This document shows, one piece after another, positions 8,835 through 17,327 of a stretch of 64,000 nucleotides of DNA. The stretch is from NCBI GenBank assembly GCA_046318675.1, contig JBKCUA010000006.1:1-64000 (forward strand), given 5' to 3'. Both the position numbers and the translations under genes were made by a program. The notes beneath the pieces were generated by a model. That model was not told the DNA's origin. It did no database searches and saw nothing but the letters and a program-made list of their open reading frames with translations. Within the stretch, counting starts at the first letter, position 1. Every line of letters begins with the position of its first letter. The DNA comes from JBKCUA01 sp046318675. GTDB taxonomy: Bacteria; Pseudomonadota; Alphaproteobacteria; JAJTHO01.

Positions 8835-9578
8835 TTAACGACTCCGCCGGGTAAGCCACCACACGCCAGCAATATCGCTGATACCCACCAAAAATCGCTC
8901 CCAATTACTGTAGTTGGAAGTGCCCCGGGTGCGGGGGCGATGACTGATAGGAAAGCCCAGAACCTGCCCTCCTGCCCGCCGCACCAGCGTTGGCATAAAG
9001 CGGTGCATATGATCGAAATAAGGTAATTGCTGAAAAAATACCCGAGGCAATAACTTGAAACCACAGCCAGAATCACGAATAGAATCGCCCAGAACCCGTC
9101 GTCGGCACGCCGCCGCCACCCGTGACGCCACATGGCGCCAACCGCTATCTTGCCGCCGTTGCCGCTGACCAATCAACATCGCTGGAGCAGGCAAAGCTTG
9201 ATACACAGGCCACGCCGCCACAAACTCCCGTGGGTCATTCTGGCCATCGCCATCAATGACTGCGATGGTATCTTTTGTTGCCTGCCACAAGGCAGTAAAA
9301 AGAGCGCGGCTCTGGCCTCGGCTATACGAATGCTCTAGTACCCTGAGCCACGGATACTGAATCGCACACGCTGCCAGCTCAGCCCCAGTGGCATCCGTGC
9401 TGGCATCATTGACCACCAACACTTCGAGATCAAACATACCCGGCAGAGCCTGAGAAATTTCATCGAGCAAGGGAGCCACATTCCCGGCTTCATTTCGCAT
9501 CGGGATCAACAGCGACAATCCAGGAAAATTTTCCGCCAAAACACTAACTATTATGCACAAGCAAACTGACAACACCAA
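8835..9578 (-). CDS. Family 2 glycosyltransferase (polyprenyl-phosphate sugar transferase-like)
   Basis: About 235 residues of GT-A fold. Marks are LSLLIPMRNEAGN at the start, VVNDASTDAT, the metal-binding VIDGDGQNDP (DxD) near residue 105, and DSGCGFKLLPR near 175, followed by SHRPRTRGTSNYSNWERF. This order is that of dolichol/undecaprenyl-phosphate mannosyl- or aminoarabinosyl-transferases, but it lacks the two C-terminal membrane helices of ArnC-type enzymes. The start is uncertain: TTG at 9578 overlaps the small gene upstream, whereas TTG at 9539 would follow that gene's stop by a few bases. Confidence 0.85.
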   Translation of the reverse strand: MVLSVCLCIIVSVLAENFPGLSLLIPMRNEAGNVAPLLDEISQALPGMFDLEVLVVNDASTDATGAELAACAIQYPWLRVLEHSYSRGQSRALFTALWQATKDTIAVIDGDGQNDPREFVAAWPVYQALPAPAMLIGQRQRRQDSGWRHVASRVAAACRRRVLGDSIRDSGCGFKLLPRVFFQQLPYFDHMHRFMPTLVRRAGGQVLGFPISHRPRTRGTSNYSNWERFLVGISDIAGVWWLTRRSR

Positions 9579-9666
9579 TAGTAATCAGTGCCACCACAAC
9601 ACTGCCTAGGGCAAACCCGCGCAAAAAACGCCTCCACATCTGAACATGATCGGAATCAGCACTCAT
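9544..9666 (-). CDS. 40-residue single-span membrane protein, resembling aa3 oxidase subunit IV
   Basis: This short gene starts with ATG at 9666, overlapping the purN stop by 4 bp (ATGA), and ends at TAG 9544. The product has a short polar N-terminus (HVQMWRRFLRGF) followed by one hydrophobic span of about 22 residues. The pattern His-x3-Trp-x2-Phe before one helix resembles the tiny subunit IV of alphaproteobacterial aa3 cytochrome oxidases (COX4_pro_2). Translational coupling to purN argues that it is real. The family call is by eye and tentative. Confidence 0.55.
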   Translation of the reverse strand: MSADSDHVQMWRRFLRGFALGSVVVALITIGVVSLLVHNS

Positions 9667-10331
9667 GAACACACCTCGGTTCCTAAGGATAGCAACCCAA
9701 GCCCCCCAACGTCAACTATAGCGTTGTGGTAACAAACTCGTCCCGCTTCGATCGTGATTTTTTGATCTACAAGCCCCCGAACCACCGCCGGGTATAGCCG
9801 ATGCTCTACCGCCAAAATGCGCGCCGACAGTGTTGCCTCATTATCACTCGCAAGAACAGGAACCACCGCCTGCCCCAAAATTGAGCCGCTATCGCATTCC
9901 TCTGTTACGACATGTACTGTAGCCCCTGCTAACCGTACCCCAGCGGCCAAAGCTTGTGCCTGAGCGTGCAAACCCTTAAAACTCGGTAATAACGACGGGT
10001 GAATATTAATCATGCGATCCCGCCATGCCGCCACAAACCCCGCCGTAACAAGGCGCATATACCCAGACAAACAAATAAAATCAACACGATGATCAAGAAG
10101 TTTTTGAGTTACCGCTGCATCAAACGTCGCTCTATCCACGTACGCCTTAGGCGACAAAAAAACAGCCTCTACCCCGGCATAACGGGCATAATCCAGCGCA
10201 CCAGCTTTTTCCTTATCGCTGATTACCACAACGATACGCGCGGGAGAAAAGTCTTCGGCCAACAAAGCTCTAAGATTACTACCTCGCCCAGAAACAAGAA
10301 CTCCAATGCGTCTAATTTCGGAACTGGACAT
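9663..10331 (-). CDS. purN: Phosphoribosylglycinamide formyltransferase
   Basis: A 222-residue GAR transformylase that uses 10-formyltetrahydrofolate in the third step of purine synthesis. Motifs: VLVSGRGSNLRAL at the phosphate-binding end, MINIHPSLLP with catalytic Asn and His, and the catalytic Asp in EECDSGSILGQ. The ATG at 10331 was chosen because the family begins just before RRIGVLVSG; it overlaps the purM 3' end by 20 bp. An upstream extension to 10397 is possible but would be unusual. Confidence 0.94.
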   Translation of the reverse strand: MSSSEIRRIGVLVSGRGSNLRALLAEDFSPARIVVVISDKEKAGALDYARYAGVEAVFLSPKAYVDRATFDAAVTQKLLDHRVDFICLSGYMRLVTAGFVAAWRDRMINIHPSLLPSFKGLHAQAQALAAGVRLAGATVHVVTEECDSGSILGQAVVPVLASDNEATLSARILAVEHRLYPAVVRGLVDQKITIEAGRVCYHNAIVDVGGLGLLSLGTEVCS

Positions 10332-11403
10332 AATCGGAGGACTCTGTGCGAGCAACAATCTCACCGATGCGGAACACCGCTTCACCCACTGCCTCAAGGG
10401 CTTGCGTTATCGGCCGCACTGCTTCCGGTCGCACCACTAGCACCATACCAATACCGCAATTGAACGTGCGATGCATTTCAAAAAAATCAATATCTCCAGC
10501 TTGTTGCAGCCATTCAAATACTGGCAACATCGGCCATGAACCTACATCAAGCAACGCAGCCTTATCATCACTAAATACCCTAGGCAAGTTATCCACCAAG
10601 CCGCCGCCAGTAATGTGCACGGCACCCGTAATTCCTCCGGAAGCAATGGCTGCCTGCAAGGCTTTGCGATAAATACGCGTTGGGGTCAATAATGCCCCCG
10701 CCAAGCTCTGGCTGGAAGCAAAAGGCGCGGGAGCCTTCAATTCAAAAGAATGCCGGTCTATCACTTTACGCACCAACGAAAAACCATTGGAATGCACACC
10801 ACTGGAACCAAGACCAAGCAAGACATCCCCCACCGCAACATCCGCACCCGTAAGGGCCTTTTTCTTATCAACAATACCCACAACGAACCCAGCCAAATCA
10901 AAATCTTTATCGCTATACACGCCGGGCATTTCTGCTGTCTCACCCCCAACCAGGGCACAGCCCGCCTCACGACAACCCTCGGCAATACTAGCCACCACCG
11001 CAGCACCAGCCTCAATATTCAGCTTGCCTGTGGCATAATAATCTAGAAAAAATAGAGGGTCTGCTCCATGAACTAAAATATCATTAACGCACATCGCCAC
11101 CAAATCGATGCCTATACCCGCATAATTTCCAGTCTCCGCAGCTAACCGCACTTTAGTACCTACACCATCAGTAGAAGCCACCAGACAAGGTTCACTATAT
11201 TGTGAAAGCAATGGAGCTAACTCAATAAAAGCACCAAACCCGCCCAACACCGCACCCGCCCCAAGACGCGCTGTACTCCGCGCTAATGGTTTGATAATAT
11301 CCACAAAAGCATTTCCAGCATCAATATTAACCCCGGCTTCTTTATAATTAAGCGGGGCTTGACGGGACGCCGTGCGCCTGCCACTGGTGGAATGATGAGA
11401 CAT
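10312..11403 (-). CDS. purM: Phosphoribosylformylglycinamidine cyclo-ligase (AIR synthetase)
   Basis: A 363-residue ATP-dependent enzyme of purine synthesis that closes the imidazole ring. It begins with the typical NYKEAGVNIDAGNAFV, continues with VASTDGVGTKVRLA and GETAEMPGVY, and has ITGGGLVDNLPR in the C-terminal half. Start ATG 11403 is the latest possible; 11427 would add 8 residues. Either choice places the 5' end within 0-35 bp of the divergent DUF2066 gene, so the promoters must lie inside coding sequence. Confidence 0.95.
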   Translation of the reverse strand: MSHHSTSGRRTASRQAPLNYKEAGVNIDAGNAFVDIIKPLARSTARLGAGAVLGGFGAFIELAPLLSQYSEPCLVASTDGVGTKVRLAAETGNYAGIGIDLVAMCVNDILVHGADPLFFLDYYATGKLNIEAGAAVVASIAEGCREAGCALVGGETAEMPGVYSDKDFDLAGFVVGIVDKKKALTGADVAVGDVLLGLGSSGVHSNGFSLVRKVIDRHSFELKAPAPFASSQSLAGALLTPTRIYRKALQAAIASGGITGAVHITGGGLVDNLPRVFSDDKAALLDVGSWPMLPVFEWLQQAGDIDFFEMHRTFNCGIGMVLVVRPEAVRPITQALEAVGEAVFRIGEIVARTESSDYVQFRN

Positions 11404-12045
11404 TGCTGTAACCTCGTGAGCTGCCAAGCTATTATAAAGATTTTTATCTTTCTTGCAATCGCTTTATCAGCATCTTCGGCTTTGGCGGCTGTTTATTCTG
11501 TTGACGCCGTAGAAATCAACCTTGAAAATATCGACAATCCCAGGGGAACAGCCATCGTGCAAGCTCAACAAAAAGCTTTGCGGCAATTGCTTGAACGACT
11601 CACAGGGACAGACCCCTCTTTAATGCTAGCGACCATCCCTGACAGCCGCATCGGCGATTACGTTAGTGCAGTTCGCATTGAATCAGAAAAGTTTTTAGGA
11701 ACGCGATACCTAGGACATTTTAGTATAGAATTTATCCCAGAGGCAATCCAACGACTGATTGAACGTGGAGCACACGGGAGCCAACTGTCGTCCTCTGTGC
11801 CCCGCAATGTTATTGTCACCGTACAATTTTCTGACTTACCGCATTGGGTTGCCCTTCGCCAACGCCTCTTTCTAGTCTCAGGGGTGCTGGATATAAACAC
11901 ACAGTCTTTAAGTCAAGATCAGGCTATTCTTTTACTACACACCACGCTGTCCACATCAATTTTACGCCAGAACTTAGAGCAAAAAGGATTTGTCATAGAA
12001 GAAAATCCACAAGGATTAGTGCTGCGCCAAGGAGAACAACAATGA
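11392..12045 (+). CDS. Exported DUF2066 protein
   Basis: About 217 residues. A signal peptide is clear (hydrophobic IFIFLAIALSASSALA, cleavage near ALA-AVYS). The mature part matches the DUF2066 pattern (VYSVDAVEINLE, then alternating QAQQKALRQLLERLTG and strands), a periplasmic family of unknown role. Possible starts are ATG 11392, ATG 11395 or GTG 11416; the last gives the neatest signal peptide. In alphaproteobacteria it commonly precedes perM and hda, as here; the stop overlaps perM by 4 bp. Confidence 0.8.
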   Translation: MMRHCCNLVSCQAIIKIFIFLAIALSASSALAAVYSVDAVEINLENIDNPRGTAIVQAQQKALRQLLERLTGTDPSLMLATIPDSRIGDYVSAVRIESEKFLGTRYLGHFSIEFIPEAIQRLIERGAHGSQLSSSVPRNVIVTVQFSDLPHWVALRQRLFLVSGVLDINTQSLSQDQAILLLHTTLSTSILRQNLEQKGFVIEENPQGLVLRQGEQQ

Positions 12046-13103
12046 CACCTTTTTTTTCGAGAGCCGCGTTAAGTTGGCTGCTTATTGCTAGTATTACTTT
12101 AACTGTTGTATATTTACTTCGTACTATTTTATTACCATTTGCTTTAGCTGGTATTCTTGCTTATCTGCTGAATCCTCTAGCCACCCGACTACATATATTC
12201 GGCATTCCAAGGGGGTTGGCGTCTTTATCTTCAGTTTTATTGTGTCTTAGTATTTTTATTGGCATCGGGTTGTTGTTTGCCCCAATTATCGGAGCACAGA
12301 CTACTGCCTTCCTGGCAGCGGTTCCGCATTATGCGGACAAACTTGAGGCAATAATATTACCGTTGCTGGATAAAATCACGCATCTTGTTGGCACCTCGCA
12401 TTTAGATCCGCTTCCTCAAGCTGCAGCTCAAGGTGAAAAAATCGTCTCCCTAGTCGGAAGTATTGTCAGCACCATTTTCAATAGCGGCGTATCCGTTTTA
12501 GCGGCAATCCCTTTGTTTATTCTAACTCTCGTGTTAACTTTTTACTGGTTACGTGACTGGCCAAAGATGCTGTGTGTTATTGATGCCCTCTGGCCACGTC
12601 GGCATTATGCTATTATTCGCAGCTTACTTGATGAAACTGATGCCTGCGTGTCGGGCTTTTTGCGCGGCCAGACCATGGTGGCACTTACATTGGGAAGTTT
12701 TTATGCAATTACTCTGACCCTAGTAGGGCTGGAGTTTGGTATTCTCATTGGGGTTTTATCCGGAATCCTAACGTTTATTCCTTACGTTGGCTCTCTGCTT
12801 GGTGGGATTGCCAGCATTGGAATTGCCGCCGCACAATTTGGCCTTGATGGTTGGGAAAGTATTATTCTTGTTGCCGGCATCTATGGGATTGGACAATTTC
12901 TTGAAGGCAATGTTTTTGTTCCAAAATTTGTTGGAAACGAAGTTGGTCTCCATCCCGTATGGGTAATGTTTGCCTTGCTGGCAGGGGGAAGCTTGTTTGG
13001 ATTTCTAGGCGTTGTCCTCGCCGTTCCGGCAGGCGCCAGCATTGCTGTAATTGTAAGGTTTTTAATCGGTAAATACCGAGAAAGTACCCTGTATGCCCCA
13101 TAA
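12042..13103 (+). CDS. AI-2E family (PerM-like) transporter
   Basis: A 353-residue polytopic inner-membrane protein with about seven to eight membrane segments. Family pattern: an N-terminal pair of helices, a long periplasmic region (about residues 90-160), then GFLRGQTMVALTLG and FIPYVGSLLGG near residues 205-255 and the C-terminal HPVWVMFALLAGGSLFGFLG. The substrate is not predictable from sequence. An AAGGAGAA site precedes the ATG, which overlaps the DUF2066 stop. It overlaps hdaA by 11 bp. Confidence 0.92.
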   Translation: MTPFFSRAALSWLLIASITLTVVYLLRTILLPFALAGILAYLLNPLATRLHIFGIPRGLASLSSVLLCLSIFIGIGLLFAPIIGAQTTAFLAAVPHYADKLEAIILPLLDKITHLVGTSHLDPLPQAAAQGEKIVSLVGSIVSTIFNSGVSVLAAIPLFILTLVLTFYWLRDWPKMLCVIDALWPRRHYAIIRSLLDETDACVSGFLRGQTMVALTLGSFYAITLTLVGLEFGILIGVLSGILTFIPYVGSLLGGIASIGIAAAQFGLDGWESIILVAGIYGIGQFLEGNVFVPKFVGNEVGLHPVWVMFALLAGGSLFGFLGVVLAVPAGASIAVIVRFLIGKYRESTLYAP

Positions 13104-13761
13104 CCAAGGGCTGTTACCATTTCCTTCTATATCATCTACCTATCGTGCTGAAGATTTCGTTATCGGTTCAGCCAATGCCGATGCGGTAGCTATGCTCCGC
13201 GCACTGCACCAACTACCCGCCCCCGGCATTTTTATTCATGGTGCTGCTGACAGCGGAAAGACGCACCTACTGAACTGGTTCGCCAAGCACCATAATATAC
13301 CTGTTTTCTCTAATATTCCCACACCGGACGCCCTACCGCACATTGTGGTTATTGATAATATTGATAGCACTAAAACAACCGAAGAACTCTATGCACTTTT
13401 TTTAGAAACAACCGCACGAAAAATCCCCGTCATCGCCGCCGGGAAGCAGCCGCCCAGCCTTTGGCAGGATAAAACCATGCTCCCCGATGCGCTGTCGCGG
13501 CTGAAGGCTCTCAGCACGGTTGCTCTCCTTCCTCCCGATGAGATATTACTCGCTACTTTGTTGATTAAACTTTTCGCGGATCGACAGATAAATGTCACCC
13601 CTGAACTAATAACCTACCTGACTACCCGCATGGAACGATCCTATCTAGCCGCCACCACTCTTGTCACTGATTTTGATGCCTATACTTTACAGGAACATAA
13701 ACCATTAACTATTCCTTCAGCACGCCATTTTTTTGCAAAACGAAAGCCTCTTCATGCCTGA
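13093..13761 (+). CDS. hdaA: DnaA-related regulatory inactivator HdaA
   Basis: A 222-residue AAA+ protein homologous to the ATPase domain of DnaA, without the DNA-binding domain. Walker A is GAADSGKTHL near residue 50, Walker B VVIDNID near 84, and the Arg-finger region (LSRLKAL) is present. By family it acts with the sliding clamp to promote hydrolysis of DnaA-ATP and limit re-initiation of replication. The position after perM is typical for alphaproteobacteria. Confidence 0.9.
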   Translation: MPHNQGLLPFPSISSTYRAEDFVIGSANADAVAMLRALHQLPAPGIFIHGAADSGKTHLLNWFAKHHNIPVFSNIPTPDALPHIVVIDNIDSTKTTEELYALFLETTARKIPVIAAGKQPPSLWQDKTMLPDALSRLKALSTVALLPPDEILLATLLIKLFADRQINVTPELITYLTTRMERSYLAATTLVTDFDAYTLQEHKPLTIPSARHFFAKRKPLHA

Positions 13762-14875
13762 TGCCCAACTGTTAACCACTACCGACACCTTAATAACATG
13801 GCTCGATCAACATCAAAATGCCACCATTCTGGCTTTAGACACCGAGTTTCACCGCACTACGAGTTACTTTCCCGAACTTTGTTTATTTCAGATTGCTGCC
13901 GGCGAACAGGCGGAACAGATTGCGGTTGTTGATGTCCTTGCTGAGGGAATCGAACTCCAACCCTTATGGGCGTTTCTGCAACAATCGCCCGCATTGAAAG
14001 TCTGGCACGCTCCACGCCAAGATATCGAGATCATTGTTCGTCTTGCTGGTTTTGTCCCAACCCCCATGGTGGATACACAAGTCGCTATTGCTCTTTGCGG
14101 TGGCCGCAGTGGCATGGGGTATGACATCCTTATCAATGATCTGCTGGGTATAAAACTCGACAAAAGTCCTCAATTTAGCGACTGGCGCCGCCGTCCCTTA
14201 TCTCCACGCCAATGGAGATACGCTGCCGATGATGTGCGCTATCTGTGGCGTGCTTGGGTTATATTGGCCGAAAAACTCCACAATAATAAGCGTCGCGCTT
14301 GGCTTGATGACGAAATGAATGCCTTGAGTCATCGGCAAATCTATCTTCCAGAACCTAACGCCGCTTGGCAACGATTAAATATCGGCAAACTCAAACCAAG
14401 AGCGCAGCACCGCGCCGCTCGCCTTGCTTGTTGGCGGGAAAAAGAGGCTATAATACGAAACATCCCACGCGGTCATATTTTTTCCGACGATTATTTAATT
14501 GACTGGGCTACTCGCCCTCCTCGAAATGAGGATAGCTTAAAACCTTTTCTGAAAGACGCTGATGCTTCCTCAGTGTTAGCATTATGTAATGATGATGTTA
14601 GTATAACTGCCCTTTTTACACCGCCAGCACCACTGACCCGAAATCAACAACGACTCGCAGATTTTCTGAAATTAGCTCTCGCCCTGCACGCTGACGCCGA
14701 AGGAATAGATGCCACACTATTGATGACCAACCGCGATATTGATTCCCTTGTCCGTCATGATCTCAATATTGATATTATTCAAACATCTTGGCGACGCCAT
14801 CTGCTGGATAAAATCATCAATAAAAATAAAAATATTATACAATTAGAAGGCACCACTGTAACCCTCAAAGATTAA
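13754..14875 (+). CDS. rnd: Ribonuclease D
   Basis: A 373-residue 3'-5' exoribonuclease that trims tRNA and other structured RNA. The DEDD exonuclease residues are in LALDTEFHR, WHAPRQDIEI, VDTQVA and YAADDVRYL (DEDDy type, Tyr present). An HRDC-like helical domain follows from about residue 205. ATG 13754 was chosen; it overlaps hdaA through ATGCCTGA. No terminator is evident before the small gene at 14974; 14876-14973 holds only a weak 5-bp hairpin. Confidence 0.93.
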   Translation: MPDAQLLTTTDTLITWLDQHQNATILALDTEFHRTTSYFPELCLFQIAAGEQAEQIAVVDVLAEGIELQPLWAFLQQSPALKVWHAPRQDIEIIVRLAGFVPTPMVDTQVAIALCGGRSGMGYDILINDLLGIKLDKSPQFSDWRRRPLSPRQWRYAADDVRYLWRAWVILAEKLHNNKRRAWLDDEMNALSHRQIYLPEPNAAWQRLNIGKLKPRAQHRAARLACWREKEAIIRNIPRGHIFSDDYLIDWATRPPRNEDSLKPFLKDADASSVLALCNDDVSITALFTPPAPLTRNQQRLADFLKLALALHADAEGIDATLLMTNRDIDSLVRHDLNIDIIQTSWRRHLLDKIINKNKNIIQLEGTTVTLKD

Positions 14876-14973
14876 CAAGAATTCATGTTCACCTGATATT
14901 ACGGCAAGCTTGATCATGGCATAGTAAGGCCATCAGCGCTGCCGTGGTGGTAGCTTTGAAAAAAGGAGTTTTT

Positions 14974-15171
14974 ATGAATACTCGTCACGCCCTTATCGCC
15001 ACCGTTATCCTTGGTCTCTCAGGTGGTCTGGCTCACGCTGCTGATCCCGTGGTCAGCAAGCCCGGTACCGCCGCACACAAAGAAATAAAAAAAGAAGAAA
15101 AAGTTGCCCCCACAACGGCAACACCCACTGATAAAAGCACTGCTCCGGTAACCACCCCAACCAAGCAGTAG
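14974..15171 (+). CDS. Small exported Lys/Thr/Pro-rich protein
   Basis: A 65-residue product with a clean signal peptide (ALIATVILGLSGGLAHAADP, cleavage after AHA). The mature part is about 43 residues, first Lys/Glu-rich (EIKKEEK), then Thr/Pro-rich, with no Cys or domain. A strong AAAGGAG site stands 5 bp before the ATG, and a strong terminator follows. It is probably a periplasmic peptide of unknown role; the two-component pair directly downstream may respond to or control it. Confidence 0.75.
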   Translation: MNTRHALIATVILGLSGGLAHAADPVVSKPGTAAHKEIKKEEKVAPTTATPTDKSTAPVTTPTKQ

Positions 15172-15233
15172 CACGCCATCAACGACAGCGGCGTAACGCC
15201 CTTTCCCCTAGACGTTTTCGCCCCTATAGTTGT

Positions 15234-15273
15234 CCGCGCCCGATCAGCCTGATCCGGGCGCGGTGTTTTTTTT
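15234..15273 (+). terminator. Rho-independent terminator
   Basis: G+C-rich stem 15234-15246 with 15250-15263 (13 bp, single-C bulge, 3-nt loop) followed by a run of eight T. It closes the transcript of the small exported protein and lies 17 bp before the response-regulator ATG. Confidence 0.9.
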
Positions 15274-15289
15274 AACATAAGGAAATACC

Positions 15290-15970
15290 ATGAAGATTCT
15301 AGTAATTGACGATGATGCAACACAGGCTCATTATATCGTCAGCGGCCTGCAGCAAGCCGGTCACAGTGCCGACCACGCCAGCGATGGTTTTGATGGCCTG
15401 CATATGGCCAGTGAGGGTCATTATGATGTTCTTGTTGTTGACCGGATGTTACCAAAACTGGATGGACTTGGACTACTGACCGCCCTGCGTGCCAGCGGCA
15501 AAACTACCCCAGCCCTAGTGCTTAGTGCCCTTAGTTCCGTAGAGGAACGCGTGCGCGGTCTCAAAGCCGGTGGTGATGACTACCTAACAAAACCTTTTGC
15601 GTTTAGTGAATTACTGGCTCGTTTAGAAGTTCTTGCCCGTCGCGCAAGTCCCCAGAATACGGAAGCAACAATATTGCAATGCCATGATCTCACCATGAAC
15701 CTGCTCACTCGGGAAGTGCGCCGCGCTGGGAGACTTATTCCTTTGCAAAACAGAGAGTTTCGCCTTCTGGAATATTTACTCCGCCATGCGGGTCACGTTG
15801 TCACCCGCACCATGTTGCTGGAAGCCGTATGGGATTTTCATTTTTCCCCAGAAACAAATATTATTGATGCGCAGATCAGCAAGCTACGCGCGAAGCTCGA
15901 CAAAGGTAATGATACACCATTACTACACACCGTTCGCGGCACAGGGTATAAGCTCGGTGTTGCCAGTTAA
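15290..15970 (+). CDS. OmpR/PhoB-family response regulator
   Basis: A 226-residue DNA-binding regulator. The receiver domain (1-118) has acidic residues IDDD, a phospho-acceptor Asp in VVDRMLPKLDG near residue 51, and the switch Lys in LTKPF near 101. A winged-helix output domain (about 128-225) ends in the typical TVRGTGYKL. ATAAGGAAA precedes the ATG. The paired kinase gene overlaps the end. The target is unknown; it belongs to the QseB/CzcR-like group by length and layout. Confidence 0.93.
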   Translation: MKILVIDDDATQAHYIVSGLQQAGHSADHASDGFDGLHMASEGHYDVLVVDRMLPKLDGLGLLTALRASGKTTPALVLSALSSVEERVRGLKAGGDDYLTKPFAFSELLARLEVLARRASPQNTEATILQCHDLTMNLLTREVRRAGRLIPLQNREFRLLEYLLRHAGHVVTRTMLLEAVWDFHFSPETNIIDAQISKLRAKLDKGNDTPLLHTVRGTGYKLGVAS

Positions 15971-17327
15971 GGACTTACTAGCTTCCAGCAGCCTGCGCAT
16001 GGGAGCGTATGCTTTTGCCGTTCTGGCGATGGCATTATGCAGCTTGACATTTTTTTGGCATGGCCAGACTCGCCGCATTGCTGAACAAGACATGATAGAA
16101 GTCATGAACAGTTACCGCGAACAAATCGGCGATGGCTTGGAGCGTTATGGTCCAAGCTATGCACAAGAATATATTGAACGCGCCTTGGGCGACGCCGATC
16201 CTTACGTTTTGCTGGGCTACCAACGGGGCGAGAGCATCACAGGGAATGTTCAGCCTACGTATTTTACAACCGCGCCGGAACGTCGTAAATTTTGGGAAAC
16301 ACGCGATGTTCTCCTGCCTTCAGGAGGTGAGGCTATTCCGGTACGCTTGGCACTGTATCGCTACAACAATGATGCCGTGGCTCTTGTCGGCTATGATATG
16401 CGCCGGTTCGAAGAAATGCGGGAAATGCTCTGGCGCACTCTCATTGTCAATATTGCCGTAGCCGTTTTTTTAGCAGGCATCCTATCGGCTTTGTTGGTTG
16501 TGTTTGTAAGCCGCAAGCTACGCCCGATTAATCGGGCCTGCCGCCACGTTATGCAGGGGGAACTGACCCACCGGCTTCCTGAAGGGGGCGGGATGGATCA
16601 ATTTGATCAGTTGGCCAGCAACTTCAACGCCATGCTCGGCTGGATTGATACCCTGCTCAAAACCAGTGCCGAGACAAGCAATAGTATCGCCCACGATCTG
16701 CGCGCTCCTTTATCGCGCCTGCGCCTGGCTCTGGCGGATTTAAGCCGTGACAAAGATACACCGCAACCCATTGCGGCACGGCTGCGCCTAGCTCAAGATG
16801 ATATTGATCGCCTGGTGCGGATGTTTGGAGATGTGCTCACCATTGCCCGCGTGGATGCTGGCTCTTCTAGGAGTCATTTTACCCCGGTTAGCATCACCGC
16901 ACTGCTCACTGATCTAGCAGAATTATATACCCCCCTTGCTGAAGAAAAAGGGTTGCTTTTCAAGCTTACCGTCCCTGAAAACCCCGTGATCATGGGCGGA
17001 GACCGTGGCCTATTGGCGCAGGCTTTTAGTAATCTTCTGGATAATGCGATTAAATACACCGCTACAGGCAGCGTTCATGTCATTTTACAAGAAGAACACC
17101 ATACCATCAACATCACCATCGCCGACACTGGCATCGGGATTGAGGCTGCTGATCGCGAGCGGGTTTTTGATCGTTTTGTCCGCCTTGAAGAAGCCCGCAG
17201 CACCCCGGGCTTTGGCCTTGGGCTTAGCCTCGCCGCCGCCGTCATACGCCTGCACCACGGTAATATGCGTCTGGAGGATAACACCCCAGGCTTGCGTGTG
17301 CATCTTAACTTTCCTGTGGAGGCCTGA
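15957..17327 (+). CDS. Membrane sensor histidine kinase
   Basis: About 456 residues. Membrane helices lie near residues 15-33 and 165-187 around a periplasmic domain of about 130 residues. A HAMP segment (KLRPINRACRHVMQG) follows, then a HisKA box with phospho-His in IAHDLRAPLSR. The ATPase domain has N box NLLDNAIKY, G1 DTGIG and G2 FGLGLSL. The start is uncertain: GTG 15957 overlaps the regulator stop, and ATG 15999 is the first ATG. Together with the upstream gene it forms a standard two-component pair; the signal is unknown. Confidence 0.92.
   Translation: MLPVKDLLASSSLRMGAYAFAVLAMALCSLTFFWHGQTRRIAEQDMIEVMNSYREQIGDGLERYGPSYAQEYIERALGDADPYVLLGYQRGESITGNVQPTYFTTAPERRKFWETRDVLLPSGGEAIPVRLALYRYNNDAVALVGYDMRRFEEMREMLWRTLIVNIAVAVFLAGILSALLVVFVSRKLRPINRACRHVMQGELTHRLPEGGGMDQFDQLASNFNAMLGWIDTLLKTSAETSNSIAHDLRAPLSRLRLALADLSRDKDTPQPIAARLRLAQDDIDRLVRMFGDVLTIARVDAGSSRSHFTPVSITALLTDLAELYTPLAEEKGLLFKLTVPENPVIMGGDRGLLAQAFSNLLDNAIKYTATGSVHVILQEEHHTINITIADTGIGIEAADRERVFDRFVRLEEARSTPGFGLGLSLAAAVIRLHHGNMRLEDNTPGLRVHLNFPVEA

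Noticed and set aside
14876..14973. Regulatory RNA between rnd and the small exported protein
   Set aside because: Only a weak 5-bp hairpin and no terminator; not enough to support a call.
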